DNA of 25,824 bases, from positions 1 to 25,824 of the forward strand of contig CAJLVJ010000026.1 of the NCBI GenBank assembly GCA_905210085.1. The letters are read 5' to 3'. The position numbers were made by a program, and so were the translations under genes. Below are positions 1 to 7,717 of this stretch, one piece after another; within the stretch, counting starts at the first letter, position 1; the number at the start of each line of letters is the position of its first letter. The notes beneath the pieces are model-generated. The model made no database searches. It saw only the letters and a program-made list of their open reading frames with translations, and was not told the origin of the DNA. The DNA comes from an uncultured Collinsella sp. Lineage in GTDB: Bacteria > Actinomycetota > Coriobacteriia > Coriobacteriales > Coriobacteriaceae.

Positions 1-18
1 CGTAGCGGGTGGTTTAAA

Positions 19-39
19 GCTGGCCGCTGCGCGGCCAGC
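19..39. terminator. Perfect 9-bp GC hairpin
   Basis: GCTGGCCGC (19-27) pairs perfectly with GCGGCCAGC (31-39) around a 3-nt loop. Neither side has a clear T-run, so termination is only a guess. It may belong to a gene left of the window or be the second of two tandem hairpins beyond ilvE. Confidence 0.4.
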
Positions 40-54
40 GGACTAAAGTCTTGA

Positions 55-82
55 AGCAAAAGCGCGGCCTAAAAGGCCGCGC
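55..82 (-). terminator. Intrinsic terminator, minus strand
   Basis: GCGCGGCC (62-69) and GGCCGCGC (75-82) form a perfect 8-bp stem with a 5-nt loop. Read on the minus strand the stem is followed by TTTTGCTTC, as in a rho-independent terminator. It would stop transcripts that run past ilvE and the palindrome at 135-259. Confidence 0.6.
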
Positions 83-134
83 ACCATCTTTATTCAGATT
101 AATCATTGCCCGTTGTGACATCGCCGAACCCGCA

Positions 135-259
135 GGGCAGAGAACAAGTTCCCTCCCGGCGCACTCCGCAGGACGCAAGAAGCCCTCGCCGCACGAAGTG
201 CGCAGCGAGGGCTTCTTGCATGTCCGAGGACGCGCCGGGAGGGAACTTGTTCTCTGCCC
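135..259. repeat. Long nested palindrome beyond ilvE
   Basis: Three nested perfect inverted repeats share one centre. The outer arms are 28 bp (135-162 with 232-259), the middle arms 15 bp (175-189 with 205-219), and the core is GCAC/GTGC (191-194 with 198-201). The segments between outer and middle arms (163-174, 220-231) pair poorly. The middle stem, GAAGCCCTCGC with GCGAGGGCTTC, resembles an intrinsic terminator for ilvE. The outer 28-bp perfect arms are far longer than a terminator needs, which suggests a REP/MITE-like element inserted around or including a terminator. Confidence 0.75.
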
Positions 260-275
260 GGATAGGTAAGACAAA

Positions 276-1328
276 TTACGCGACGGTGTAAACCCAGTTG
301 TGCTTATCCTCGACAGCACCGGACTGGATACCAGTCAGGGTCTCGCGAAGCTTCTTCATCACAGGGCCAATCTCGGTGTAGCCAGCCGGGAAGGTCACAG
401 TCTCGTCGGCGCCGTAAACCTTGTTGTCGATCTCGCCAACCGGGGAGATGACGGCAGCGGTGCCGCACAGGCCGCACTCCACAAAGGTGCCGGCCTTGAC
501 CTCGGCCCACTCGACGGGACGCTGGTCAACGGTCATGCCCAGGTCCTGAGCAACCTGAACGAGCGAACGACGGGTGATAGAGGGCAGGATGGAGTCAGTG
601 TGCGACTGCGGAACGACGAGCGTGCCGTCCTCCTTCACGAACAGGACGTTGGCACCGCCGGTCTCCTCGACATAGGTGCGGGACTCGGAGTCGAGATACA
701 GGTTCTCGGCATAGCCCTCGCGATGAGCCTCCATCGTGGGCTTGAGGGACATGGCGTAGTTCAGGCCGGCCTTGATGTTGCCGGTGCCGTGAGGTGCCGC
801 ACGGTCATACTCGGAAACGCGCAGCTTGACGGGCTTGAGGCCACCCTTAAAGTACGGACCGACCGGGGTCACGAGAATGCGGAACGTGTACTCAGGAGCG
901 GGAGCCACGCCGATCACGTCACCGGAGCCGATCATAAACGGACGCACGTACAGGGTCGCGCCGGAACCGAAGGGCGGAACCCAGGCGGCGTTGGCAGAAA
1001 CGACCTGCTTGACGGCCTCAACGAACTTGTCCTTGGGGAACGGGGGCATCTCGAGGCGCTGGGCAGAGTTATACATACGCTCAGCGTTCATGTCGGGACG
1101 GAAGCAGACGATGCTGCCGTCCTCGGCGGTGTAGGCCTTCAGGCCCTCAAAGACCTCCTGGCAGTAATGGAAGATACCGCCGCACTCGGAGACATGCAGG
1201 GTGTGGTCGGTGGTCAGGCCGCCCTCGTCCCACTCGCCATCCTTCCAATGAGCCTCGTAGCTGTAATCGGTCTTCATGTAGCCAAAGCCGAGGCTACCCC
1301 AATCGATATCCTTCTTCTCGACAGTCAT
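276..1328 (-). CDS. ilvE: Branched-chain amino acid aminotransferase
   Basis: This is a class IV (fold-type IV) PLP aminotransferase that interconverts leucine, isoleucine and valine with their 2-oxo acids, using glutamate/2-oxoglutarate. The 350-residue product has the usual length of type II BCATs. Visible landmarks are the N-terminal QEVFEGLKAY motif, the PLP-binding lysine in GTGNIKAGLNYA (K186) and the YVEETGGANVLFV segment that contacts the cofactor. The frame stays open upstream to an ATG at 1478. I chose the ATG at 1326-1328 because AAGGAG lies 7 nt before it and the conserved protein begins there; the upstream 50 residues are arginine-rich and unlike the family. It is transcribed alone, with a leader of about 150 nt if the candidate -10 at 1483-1488 is used. 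Confidence 0.95.
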   Translation of the reverse strand: MTVEKKDIDWGSLGFGYMKTDYSYEAHWKDGEWDEGGLTTDHTLHVSECGGIFHYCQEVFEGLKAYTAEDGSIVCFRPDMNAERMYNSAQRLEMPPFPKDKFVEAVKQVVSANAAWVPPFGSGATLYVRPFMIGSGDVIGVAPAPEYTFRILVTPVGPYFKGGLKPVKLRVSEYDRAAPHGTGNIKAGLNYAMSLKPTMEAHREGYAENLYLDSESRTYVEETGGANVLFVKEDGTLVVPQSHTDSILPSITRRSLVQVAQDLGMTVDQRPVEWAEVKAGTFVECGLCGTAAVISPVGEIDNKVYGADETVTFPAGYTEIGPVMKKLRETLTGIQSGAVEDKHNWVYTVA

Positions 1329-1482
1329 ATGTCGCTCCTTACATACACAGTTGCATACTCGCGAACCCGCACGCAAGGACCGAGGCCGACCGCGTCGCAA
1401 CGTCGCACGCCCGGAGCGTAGAGCCGGACGGGACACGCGAGCAGCATCAAAGCCGATGGCACGTCGATTCGCATGCACGAGA

Positions 1483-1488
1483 TTGTAC
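1483..1488 (-). promoter_or_regulatory. Candidate ilvE -10 box
   Basis: The minus strand reads GGAGTACAATCTC, giving a TACAAT -10 hexamer. No good -35 is visible at normal spacing (TTTTAT is the closest). The glmS promoter carries nearly the same string, GAGTACAATACTC. Use of this box would give an untranslated leader of about 150 nt; I see no T-box AGGGTGG motif in it. Confidence 0.4.
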
Positions 1489-1557
1489 TCCCCGCACGCG
1501 TCTGATAAAACGCTTTTCTTTAACTAACTAAAGTAATTTCATTTGATCGAAGCTGAA

Positions 1558-1589
1558 GAGGCCCGCCACCGTAAACGGTGACGGGCCTC
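1558..1589 (-). terminator. Terminator after DedA gene
   Basis: GAGGCCCGCCACCGT and ACGGTGACGGGCCTC form a stem of about 14 bp (one mismatch) with a 2-4 nt loop between the ilvE promoter and the DedA stop codon. Minus-strand readthrough ends in CTTCAGCTTC with a weak T-run, so it probably serves the DedA gene. Confidence 0.6.
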
Positions 1590-1626
1590 AACTGCACGGT
1601 TTGTGCGCTGGCTCGAGCTAGGCGTT

Positions 1627-2265
1627 CTATTTGCCCAGCTTGGCCTTAACCAGACCGACCACGGTCGGGATGATCGACACGGCAACGATGCCGATAATCA
1701 GCAGCTCAAAGTGCTCCTGCACAAAGGGAATGCCGCCAAAGAAGTAGCCCAGCAGCGTAAAGACCGTCGACCAGGTAATGCCGCCCAGCACGTTAAAGAC
1801 GACAAAGTTGCGCCAGTGCATGCCGCCCATGCCAGCAATAAAGGGCACAAAGGTGCGGATAAACGGGAAAAAGCGGCCCAGGAAGATGGCCAGGTGACCC
1901 CACTTGTCCAAGAAGTCCTCGGACTTTTTGATGCGCTCGGGCGTCATGGCCTTGACCTTGCCCGAAGCGATGATCTTGCGGCCAAAGAAGTGACCGATCA
2001 TAAAGTTGCACTGATCGCCCAAAATGGCAGCGGCCCATGCGGTGGCCAGAAGCGCCACGATGTTAAAGCCGCCGTTGTGGGCAAAGAAACCCGAGGCGAA
2101 CAGCAGCGAATCACCGGGAAGGAACGGGAAGAACACCACGCCCGTCTCGATAAAGATGATCAGGAACACGCAGCCGTAGGCCATAAGCGGGCCGGCGGCG
2201 ATCCAGCTGGCGATCGCGGTGCGCGGGTCCTTAAGCAGCTCGGCAATAAAATTGATGAAACCCAT
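1627..2265 (-). CDS. DedA family membrane protein
   Basis: This is a 212-residue polytopic inner-membrane protein of the DedA/VTT (SNARE-associated) family, whose members are implicated in undecaprenyl-phosphate or phospholipid flipping and membrane homeostasis. It shows E40 in the FIETG segment, the FLPGDSLL motif (48-55, D52) and the G(x)RFFPFIRTFVPF motif with R131 and R137. These correspond to charged residues important in E. coli YqjA. Several hydrophobic spans follow, ending near residue 205. The start at 2263-2265 is chosen because GAGAGG lies 9 nt upstream and the earlier in-frame start adds an unconserved tail. It is divergent from cysE. The true substrate cannot be told from sequence. 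Confidence 0.9.
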   Translation of the reverse strand: MGFINFIAELLKDPRTAIASWIAAGPLMAYGCVFLIIFIETGVVFFPFLPGDSLLFASGFFAHNGGFNIVALLATAWAAAILGDQCNFMIGHFFGRKIIASGKVKAMTPERIKKSEDFLDKWGHLAIFLGRFFPFIRTFVPFIAGMGGMHWRNFVVFNVLGGITWSTVFTLLGYFFGGIPFVQEHFELLIIGIVAVSIIPTVVGLVKAKLGK

Positions 2266-2311
2266 GAAGTAAAACCTCTCAGTTGTGGGCGCGAATACGT
2301 CCAAGTTGACC

Positions 2312-2345
2312 AGTATACGGTTGCGGTGCCCCCTCGTGCGCAACC
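2312..2345 (-). promoter_or_regulatory. DedA promoter with inverted repeat
   Basis: A minus-strand TATACT (2312-2317) is a good -10 for the DedA gene. Just upstream lies an inverted repeat, GGTTGCG (2319-2325) and CGCAACC (2339-2345), which covers the expected -35 position. That placement suits a repressor site; the regulator is unknown. Confidence 0.35.
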
Positions 2346-2430
2346 CCACAAAAGCATGACTCCATTACCAGCAAGTTTGCATAACTGACACTTGTAGCGC
2401 AAAGCCGCCAAGATTGTCCTTTTTAATCCC

Positions 2431-2447
2431 TAGCGAATCGCTATACT
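2431..2447 (+). promoter_or_regulatory. cysE -10 with overlapping palindrome
   Basis: TATACT (2442-2447) is a good -10 for cysE. TAGCGA-A-TCGCTA (2431-2443) is a perfect 13-bp palindrome abutting and overlapping it. TTGTCC at 2414-2419 is the only -35-like string but stands 22 bp away. A protein bound to the palindrome would block polymerase, so cysE may be repressed from here. Confidence 0.4.
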
Positions 2448-2488
2448 TTATTGAATCGCATTGCCATGGCGCTAAGGGAGGGCGGCCG

Positions 2489-3193
2489 GTGAGCTTTATC
2501 AATACCATTCGCGAGGACATCAAGACCGTCCAGGCGCAGGACCCCGCCGCGCAAAACGGTCTGGTCATCTTCCTTTCCTATCCTGGCCTGCACGCCAAGT
2601 GGAACCACGTGCCCGAGCACTGGCTGTGGGAGCACGGTCATCGCTCGCTCGCCCGCGTGCTCTCGCAAATCACCCGCCACATCACCGGCGTCGAGATTCA
2701 CCCTGCCGCGCAGATTGGCAAGCACTTCTTTATCGACCACGCCATGGGCGTCGTCATCGGCGAGACCACCATTGTGGGCGACAACTGTGTGCTCTACCAG
2801 GGCGTCACGCTCGGCGGCACCGGCAACGAGACCGGCAAGCGTCACCCCACCCTGGGCAACAATGTCACGGTGGGCACGGGCGCCAAGGTGCTCGGCAACA
2901 TCCGCATCGGCAACAACGTCAAGATCGGCGGCAACTCGGTCGTCGTTAAGGACGTCCCCGACAACTGCACCGTCGTGGGCGTGCCGGGACGTATCATCAA
3001 GCGCAACGGTTGCCGTGTGTTCGAGGAGAGTTTCGACGCCAAGCAGCATCGCGAGTACATGCCCGATGACGCCGCCGAGCAGTCCGCCCTCAACCGCCAG
3101 GGCATCACCGAGAATGCCCGCCGCGTCAAGGAACTCGAGCGAGAGGTGGCCGAGCTCAAGGCCCTCGTCGCCAAGCTCGTGGACGAACGCTAG
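2489..3193 (+). CDS. cysE: Serine O-acetyltransferase
   Basis: The enzyme acetylates L-serine with acetyl-CoA to O-acetylserine, the precursor of cysteine. The product has 234 residues, shorter than E. coli CysE (273) mainly at the N-terminus. An alpha-helical N-domain (1-68) is followed by a left-handed beta-helix of hexapeptide repeats (about 69-172). The signature stretch FIDHAMGVVIGET (81-93) holds the Asp/His region, GVTLGGTG and KRHP follow, and the helix closes with the usual VVGVPGR. The C-terminus (208-232) is a short heptad-like coiled coil, which is unusual and may affect oligomerisation or binding to cysteine synthase. I chose GTG at 2489 because AAGGGAGGG lies 6 nt upstream; the ATG at 2414 sits inside the likely promoter. 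No cysK is adjacent. Confidence 0.93.
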   Translation: MSFINTIREDIKTVQAQDPAAQNGLVIFLSYPGLHAKWNHVPEHWLWEHGHRSLARVLSQITRHITGVEIHPAAQIGKHFFIDHAMGVVIGETTIVGDNCVLYQGVTLGGTGNETGKRHPTLGNNVTVGTGAKVLGNIRIGNNVKIGGNSVVVKDVPDNCTVVGVPGRIIKRNGCRVFEESFDAKQHREYMPDDAAEQSALNRQGITENARRVKELEREVAELKALVAKLVDER

Positions 3194-3230
3194 GAACGCA
3201 AGCGGCACAAAACGACATCGGCATCAACGC

Positions 3231-3272
3231 AAAGGCGCGCCAGGGAATTCATCCCCGGCGCGCCTTTCTTTT
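3231..3272 (+). terminator. cysE terminator
   Basis: AAAGGCGCGCC (3231-3241) pairs with GGCGCGCCTTT (3257-3267), with inner GGG/CCC pairs, and is followed by CTTTTTG. It is a strong rho-independent terminator for cysE. Confidence 0.85.
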
Positions 3273-3274
3273 TG

Positions 3275-3306
3275 ATGTGACATGCGGGACTGTCCCTTTG
3301 TCACAT
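3275..3306 (-). repeat. GGGACA-core hairpin A
   Basis: ATGTGACA (3275-3282) pairs perfectly with TGTCACAT (3299-3306). The minus-strand loop reads AAAGGGACAGTCCC, itself able to form a small GGGAC/GTCCC stem. The last base of the ABC stop codon lies in the stem. It probably acts as the 3' end of the exporter operon and belongs to the GGGACA-core hairpin family described in the findings. Confidence 0.65.
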
Positions 3307-5312
3307 TATGCGAACTGACTCAGATAGAGGTCGGCGTAAGCGCCCTCGGCTGCGAGCAGCTCCTTATGCGTGCCCTGCTCGATAATGTTGCCGTGGTCCA
3401 TGACCAAGATCAGGTCGGCGTCCACGATCGTCGACAGGCGATGCGCGATCACAAAGCTCGTGCGCCCGCGCATAAGCGCGTCCATGGCGCGGCCGATAGC
3501 AAGCTCGGTGCGCGTGTCCACGCTTGAGGTCGCCTCGTCCAGGATGAGAATCGCCGGGTTGTTGAGCAGCACGCGCGCAATGGTCAGCAACTGGCGCTGG
3601 CCCTGGCTGATGCTTTCGGCATCGTTGGCCACGCGCGTGTCGTAGCCCTGCGGCATGGTGCGCACAAAGAAGTCAACCTGGGCGGCGCGCGCAGCCGCAA
3701 CAATCTCCTCGCGCGTTGCCTCGGGGCAGCCGTAGGCGATGTTCTCGGCAATCGTGCCGTCGAACAGCCAGGCGTCTTGCAGCACCATGCCAAACTGCTG
3801 ACGTAGCTCGCCGCGATCCATGCGGCTCGTATCCACGCCGTCGAGCGTAATACGCCCGCCGTCAATCTCGTAGAAGCGCATGAGCAGGTTGATGAGCGTC
3901 GTCTTGCCTGCGCCCGTGGTTCCCACCACGGCAATCTTCTGGCCCGGCTCGGCGGTAAACGACACGTCGCGCATAAGCGGCTTGTCGGGCGAATAACCAA
4001 AGCGCACGTGCTCAAAGGAGACGCGACCCTCAACGCGACCCGGCAGCTTGGCGGCCTCGTCCGGCAGCGGATCGGCCTCCATCTCGGGCTCATCGAGCAG
4101 GTCGAACACGCGCTCCGCACTCGCCAGCGCGCTCTGCAGCGAGTTGAAGGTAAACGACAGCTGCGTCATGGGCTCAGATGCCTCGTAGATAAACTGGAAG
4201 AACGCCTGGAACACGCCGACGGTCATGTGGCCGGCAACCAGCATACTGCAGCCCACAATCGCAATCACGATCTGTGCCAGGCGGCCGATAAAGCGCACCG
4301 CGGGGCCGACGGCGTTAATCATAAAGTCGGCCTTGGCACTCACGCGTGCCAGCTCGCCCGAGGCCTGGTGCACCTCGGCAGAACTTTGGCGCTCGCGGTT
4401 AAACGCGCGAATCACCAGACGGCCCGAGTAGCCTTCCTCGACCGCACTCGTAATCTTGGACACCCACTCTTGGCGCTCACCGGTTACGTCATGCGTGCGG
4501 CGCGAGACCACCTTGGTCACCAGCAGCGACAACGCCGTAAAGAACAAAAAGACCAGCGTAAGTGGCACGCTAAACACGAACATCACGCTCACGGCGCCCA
4601 CCACGGTACCGATCGACACCAGAAGCTGCAGCAAGCCGCGCTGCATGCTCTCGGACATCTTGTCCAAGTCGTTGGTCGCACGGCTGACGACCTCACCGGG
4701 ACGATGCGCGTCAAAAAAGGCAAGCGGCAGACGGTTGAGCTTTTGTGCGATGCGGTTGCGTAGGCACAGGTTGAGGCGTTCGGCAACGCTCGACATCAAA
4801 AAGCTCTGGAGCGCGTAGAACGAAGCGGCGGCCGTCCAAATCAAAAAGTAGATGAAGATAGTCCTGCCGCAGTTCTCCCAGGTGATGCTGAAGGTGGTGT
4901 CGTTGGCAAACGCCACCTGAATGTGGCTCCACAGCTCATCGATCACGCGGGCGCTATATGCCGGCGCGGCAGTGTTAAAGATGGCATAGAACACAATGCT
5001 CGCGAACACGATATAGAAGCGCCAATGGTCGCCGGCAGCCTCACTCCACAGGCGGCGCACCGTCGCCCAGGTATCCCGAGGCGTCTCGTCCTCGTCTTCA
5101 TCGTCCACGTCGCGCATACGCTCTGCCTCGGCGCGGGCGCGCTCGTCCTCGGCACGTTCGTTTTCCTCGTAGAGCGCTTGGCGGCGAGCCTCGCGCTCGG
5201 CTGCAGCCTTGGCGGCGTCATCCAGCTCGGGTGCCACGGCAGCCGTTTCCTCGACCAGTACCGCGGCAGCGGCGTCATCAACGCCGCCCTGCTTCTTGAG
5301 CTCCTCGGTCAT
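3306..5312 (-). CDS. ABC exporter half-transporter, canonical Walker B subunit
   Basis: This 668-residue fusion of an ABC transporter type I membrane domain and an ATPase domain is one half of a heterodimeric exporter (LmrCD/BmrCD/TM287-288 type) in the cytoplasmic membrane. An acidic N-terminal tail (about 1-80), rich in Ala/Glu and probably cytosolic, precedes six membrane spans (about 97-400). The ATPase has Walker A GTTGAGKTT (464-472), signature ISQGQ (568-572, not LSGGQ), Walker B ILILDEATS with the catalytic Glu, and H-loop His in AHRLS. The partner's stop codon is 1 bp before the ATG at 5312, and GGAGG overlaps that stop, so translation is coupled. A GTG at 5321 is in frame but too close to the RBS. 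The substrate is unknown; drugs or lipids are typical. Confidence 0.92.
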   Translation of the reverse strand: MTEELKKQGGVDDAAAAVLVEETAAVAPELDDAAKAAAEREARRQALYEENERAEDERARAEAERMRDVDDEDEDETPRDTWATVRRLWSEAAGDHWRFYIVFASIVFYAIFNTAAPAYSARVIDELWSHIQVAFANDTTFSITWENCGRTIFIYFLIWTAAASFYALQSFLMSSVAERLNLCLRNRIAQKLNRLPLAFFDAHRPGEVVSRATNDLDKMSESMQRGLLQLLVSIGTVVGAVSVMFVFSVPLTLVFLFFTALSLLVTKVVSRRTHDVTGERQEWVSKITSAVEEGYSGRLVIRAFNRERQSSAEVHQASGELARVSAKADFMINAVGPAVRFIGRLAQIVIAIVGCSMLVAGHMTVGVFQAFFQFIYEASEPMTQLSFTFNSLQSALASAERVFDLLDEPEMEADPLPDEAAKLPGRVEGRVSFEHVRFGYSPDKPLMRDVSFTAEPGQKIAVVGTTGAGKTTLINLLMRFYEIDGGRITLDGVDTSRMDRGELRQQFGMVLQDAWLFDGTIAENIAYGCPEATREEIVAAARAAQVDFFVRTMPQGYDTRVANDAESISQGQRQLLTIARVLLNNPAILILDEATSSVDTRTELAIGRAMDALMRGRTSFVIAHRLSTIVDADLILVMDHGNIIEQGTHKELLAAEGAYADLYLSQFA

Positions 5313-5313
5313 G

Positions 5314-7050
5314 CTACTCACCTCCCTTCATCTGCGATTCCGCGATGGCGCGGTACACCTCGCAGGTTTCCATAAGCTCGCCATGCGTGCCCAAGCCCAC
5401 AACCTCGCCATCCTTGAGCACGACGATCTGGTCGGCGTGCAAGATCGTCGAGATGCGCTGCGCGATGATGAGCACCGCAGCGTCACGCGTCTCGTCTTGC
5501 AACGCATGACGCAGGGCGGCATCGGTCTTAAAGTCCAGGGCCGAAAAACTGTCATCGAAGATATATAGATCGGCATGCTTCATGAGCGCACGGGCGATTG
5601 CCAAACGCTGGCGCTGGCCGCCCGAAAAGTTCGTACCGCCCTGGGCAACCGGGGTATCGAGCCCCTGCGGTTGGTCGAGTACAAAGGTGCTCTGGGCAAC
5701 CTCAAGCGCGTGAAGCATGTCGCCCTCGGTCGCGCCTTCGTTACCAAAGCGCAGGTTGCTCGCCACCGTACCCGAGAACAGCCACGCCTTCTGCGGCACG
5801 TAAGCGATATGCCCGCGAATCTCACCTTGCGAAAGGTCGCGCAGGTCAACGCCGTTCAGGCGAATGGCGCCCTTCGTGGCATCGTGGAAACGCAACAAGA
5901 GCTTGGCCACCGTTGACTTGCCCGAGCCCGTTGAGCCTACAATCGCCGTGGTCTGGCCACGGCGACAGGCAAAGCTCAGGTCGCACAGGGTATCCTCGTC
6001 GGCATCGTCAAAACGGAACGACATATGGTCGAACACGGCAACCGCGTCGGCACCATCTGCGGACTCAGGCGCCCCGTCGCCCAGCGTTGCCTTGCCGTCC
6101 ACGATGCTCGGCTCGATTTCGAGCACCTGTTGCGCGCGGTTGAGGCACGCCGCAGCGCGCGGAAGCGTCAGAATCACCATCTGCGCCATCATCACAAAGA
6201 ACAGGATCAAGATCGCGTATTCCAACACGGCCGAGATGCTGCCGATTTGCATGGCGTGGACGCCCGCGCGGTTGCCGCCCACCCACAGCACCGCCACCTC
6301 GGCGATATTCATCAAAAAGAAGCTGGAACTGTCGAGACCCACAAACAGGTGGTTGACCTTGATGGCGTTGGCCGCGTACTCGCTAAACACCTCGTCCAGG
6401 CGCTGCTCCTCGTGGCGCTCCTTGTTAAATGCGCGGATGACGCGCACGCCCACGATGTTCTCGCGCAGCACCACGTTCATGCGGTCGATAAAGCTCTGCA
6501 GGCGCATAAAGATCGGCGCGGCGTTAGCCACCGTAAAGACCGCCGCCACCAGCACGATCGCAACGACCACACCAAGCAGCGTGCCCATGGCGGGATCGAT
6601 GAACCAAGCAAAAATGATGCCTGCCACGGCCAAGAACGGCACCGGCAGCACCAACTGAATCGTCTGAAGGACAGCTTGCTGAATCACGTTGATGTCGTTG
6701 AGTGAGCGCGTGATCATCGAACCCGTGCCAAAGCGCTCAAAGTCGCTGGCGGACAGCTCGAGCGACTTGTCGTACACGGCATTGCGGATATCGCAGGCCA
6801 CGTTGGCGGCCAGGCGCGCCGAAAGATAGCAGCCCAACACCGTGCCGCCGCTGGCCATGCCGGTCGCGATAAGCATGTACAGGCCGTTGCGTAAAATATA
6901 GTCGATGTCGCCCGTGGTAATACCGGTGTTGACCATGTTCGCCAGCATCGTGGGAACCAACAGCGTACCGACGTTATCTATCAGCACCGCAAACAGCGTC
7001 ACCGCAATCAGACCGCGGTACGGCCTCATAAACCTCATTAAGAGTCGCAT
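5314..7050 (-). CDS. ABC exporter half-transporter, degenerate ATP-site subunit
   Basis: This 578-residue partner has six membrane spans (about 13-300) and an ATPase domain with Walker A GSTGSGKST (372-380) and a canonical FSGGQ signature (475-479). The Walker B is LYIFDDS, with Asp500 where the catalytic Glu belongs, and the H-loop His is replaced by Gln (Q531 in IAQRIS). This is the known pattern of the regulatory subunit in heterodimeric exporters. Combined with ISQGQ in the neighbour it gives one dead and one active ATP site. The start at 7050 overlaps the MarR gene by 13 bp and has GAGGGGGA about 5 nt upstream. A second ATG at 7038 overlaps the MarR stop and is a possible alternative. 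Confidence 0.92.
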   Translation of the reverse strand: MRLLMRFMRPYRGLIAVTLFAVLIDNVGTLLVPTMLANMVNTGITTGDIDYILRNGLYMLIATGMASGGTVLGCYLSARLAANVACDIRNAVYDKSLELSASDFERFGTGSMITRSLNDINVIQQAVLQTIQLVLPVPFLAVAGIIFAWFIDPAMGTLLGVVVAIVLVAAVFTVANAAPIFMRLQSFIDRMNVVLRENIVGVRVIRAFNKERHEEQRLDEVFSEYAANAIKVNHLFVGLDSSSFFLMNIAEVAVLWVGGNRAGVHAMQIGSISAVLEYAILILFFVMMAQMVILTLPRAAACLNRAQQVLEIEPSIVDGKATLGDGAPESADGADAVAVFDHMSFRFDDADEDTLCDLSFACRRGQTTAIVGSTGSGKSTVAKLLLRFHDATKGAIRLNGVDLRDLSQGEIRGHIAYVPQKAWLFSGTVASNLRFGNEGATEGDMLHALEVAQSTFVLDQPQGLDTPVAQGGTNFSGGQRQRLAIARALMKHADLYIFDDSFSALDFKTDAALRHALQDETRDAAVLIIAQRISTILHADQIVVLKDGEVVGLGTHGELMETCEVYRAIAESQMKGGE

Positions 7051-7550
7051 GTGTCCCCCTCGCCCTTATCGTCAGCCTCGTTCTCGGCGGCCACTTGCCG
7101 TTTAAATGCCTCGCACTCTTCGTTAAGAACATGGGAGAACTTACCGACCAAGCGCATGATCTCGCGCTGTTCCCACGGCTCGAGCGCCTCGAATGCCTGT
7201 TGCTCGGCTTTTTGCGCCGGCAACGCGTAGCGCTTGGCAAACTGCACGCCTTCTTCGGTCAGTCGCACAACCTTGTTCTTACGACTGCCCTCGGCAAACT
7301 CCAACGTCGCAAGCCCTCGCGCCCTAAGCGTCTTGATCGCCGAATTGATGGTCTGTTTGCTGTAGAACCATTCACTCGTCAGCCGACTCACGGTAACGCT
7401 TCCGCCCGCCGCACTCGTGTCGACGAGCATCCAGTAGGCGCAGTCCGAAAGACCGCAGGCGCGCGCGAACTCCGAATAGATACGGTCAAGCCCGTTGAGC
7501 ATCCGGTCGAAATCGACCGGGCTAACTGCACTATTCATCTCTCCCACCAT
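7038..7550 (-). CDS. MarR family regulator of the ABC exporter operon
   Basis: This is a winged-helix DNA-binding protein of the MarR family. The first gene of the operon, it overlaps the exporter gene, so it is very likely the exporter's own regulator, relieved by a ligand. The core helices, YWMLVDTSAAGG then VTVSRLTSEWFYSKQTINSAIKTLRARGL, give the helix-turn-helix, and EGSRKNKVVRLTEEG forms the wing. A charged tail rich in Glu/Asp ends the protein. The start is uncertain: ATG at 7550 has no RBS, and ATG at 7538 has GGGAG only 2 nt away. A TTG at 7616 would lie within the promoter. A direct repeat upstream is the likely operator. Confidence 0.85.
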   Translation of the reverse strand: MVGEMNSAVSPVDFDRMLNGLDRIYSEFARACGLSDCAYWMLVDTSAAGGSVTVSRLTSEWFYSKQTINSAIKTLRARGLATLEFAEGSRKNKVVRLTEEGVQFAKRYALPAQKAEQQAFEALEPWEQREIMRLVGKFSHVLNEECEAFKRQVAAENEADDKGEGDTCDS

Positions 7551-7554
7551 TCGA

Positions 7555-7604
7555 TAGTCCGAGTTTTGACCAATTAATATCTCTACATTAGTCCGAGTTT
7601 TGAC
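7555..7604 (-). promoter_or_regulatory. Candidate MarR operator: direct repeat
   Basis: The 16-mer TAGTCCGAGTTTTGAC occurs twice, at 7555-7570 and 7589-7604, 34 bp apart. The outer ends also form an inverted GATAGTC/GACTATC. A minus-strand TTGACG (7608-7613) could be the -35, placing the second copy between -35 and -10 and the first near the start of transcription. This suits autorepression. Confidence 0.55.
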
Positions 7605-7653
7605 TATCGTCAACAAGCTCGTTGTTTATGGTCGGCTCTACATAAGCATATCG

Positions 7654-7691
7654 ACAAAAAAGACCGCCGGCGCGGGGGCGGCGCCGGCGGT
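7654..7691 (-). terminator. Terminator of small-protein gene
   Basis: ACCGCCGGCGC (7663-7673) and GCGCCGGCGGT (7681-7691) form an 11-bp stem. On the minus strand it is followed by CTTTTTTG, a clear intrinsic terminator for the gene ending at 7718. Confidence 0.85.
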
Positions 7692-7717
7692 TGCGAGAGA
7701 ATATCGAGTGTTGGCTG

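Noticed and set aside
14..319. Small ORFs across the palindrome at the left edge
   Set aside because: Similar peptide strings appear on both strands because the DNA is palindromic; no RBS and no conserved product.
300..1421. Long plus-strand ORF antisense to ilvE
   Set aside because: It is a shadow of the conserved ilvE gene in a GC-rich genome, has no RBS and no recognisable domain.
1329..1478. N-terminal extension of ilvE by 50 residues, or a leader peptide/T-box
   Set aside because: The extension is Arg-rich and unlike BCATs, starts near the likely transcription start, and the leader has no T-box AGGGTGG motif or run of branched-chain codons.
4008..4763. 251-residue plus-strand ORF
   Set aside because: Antisense to the ABC exporter's conserved domains; no RBS and no domain.
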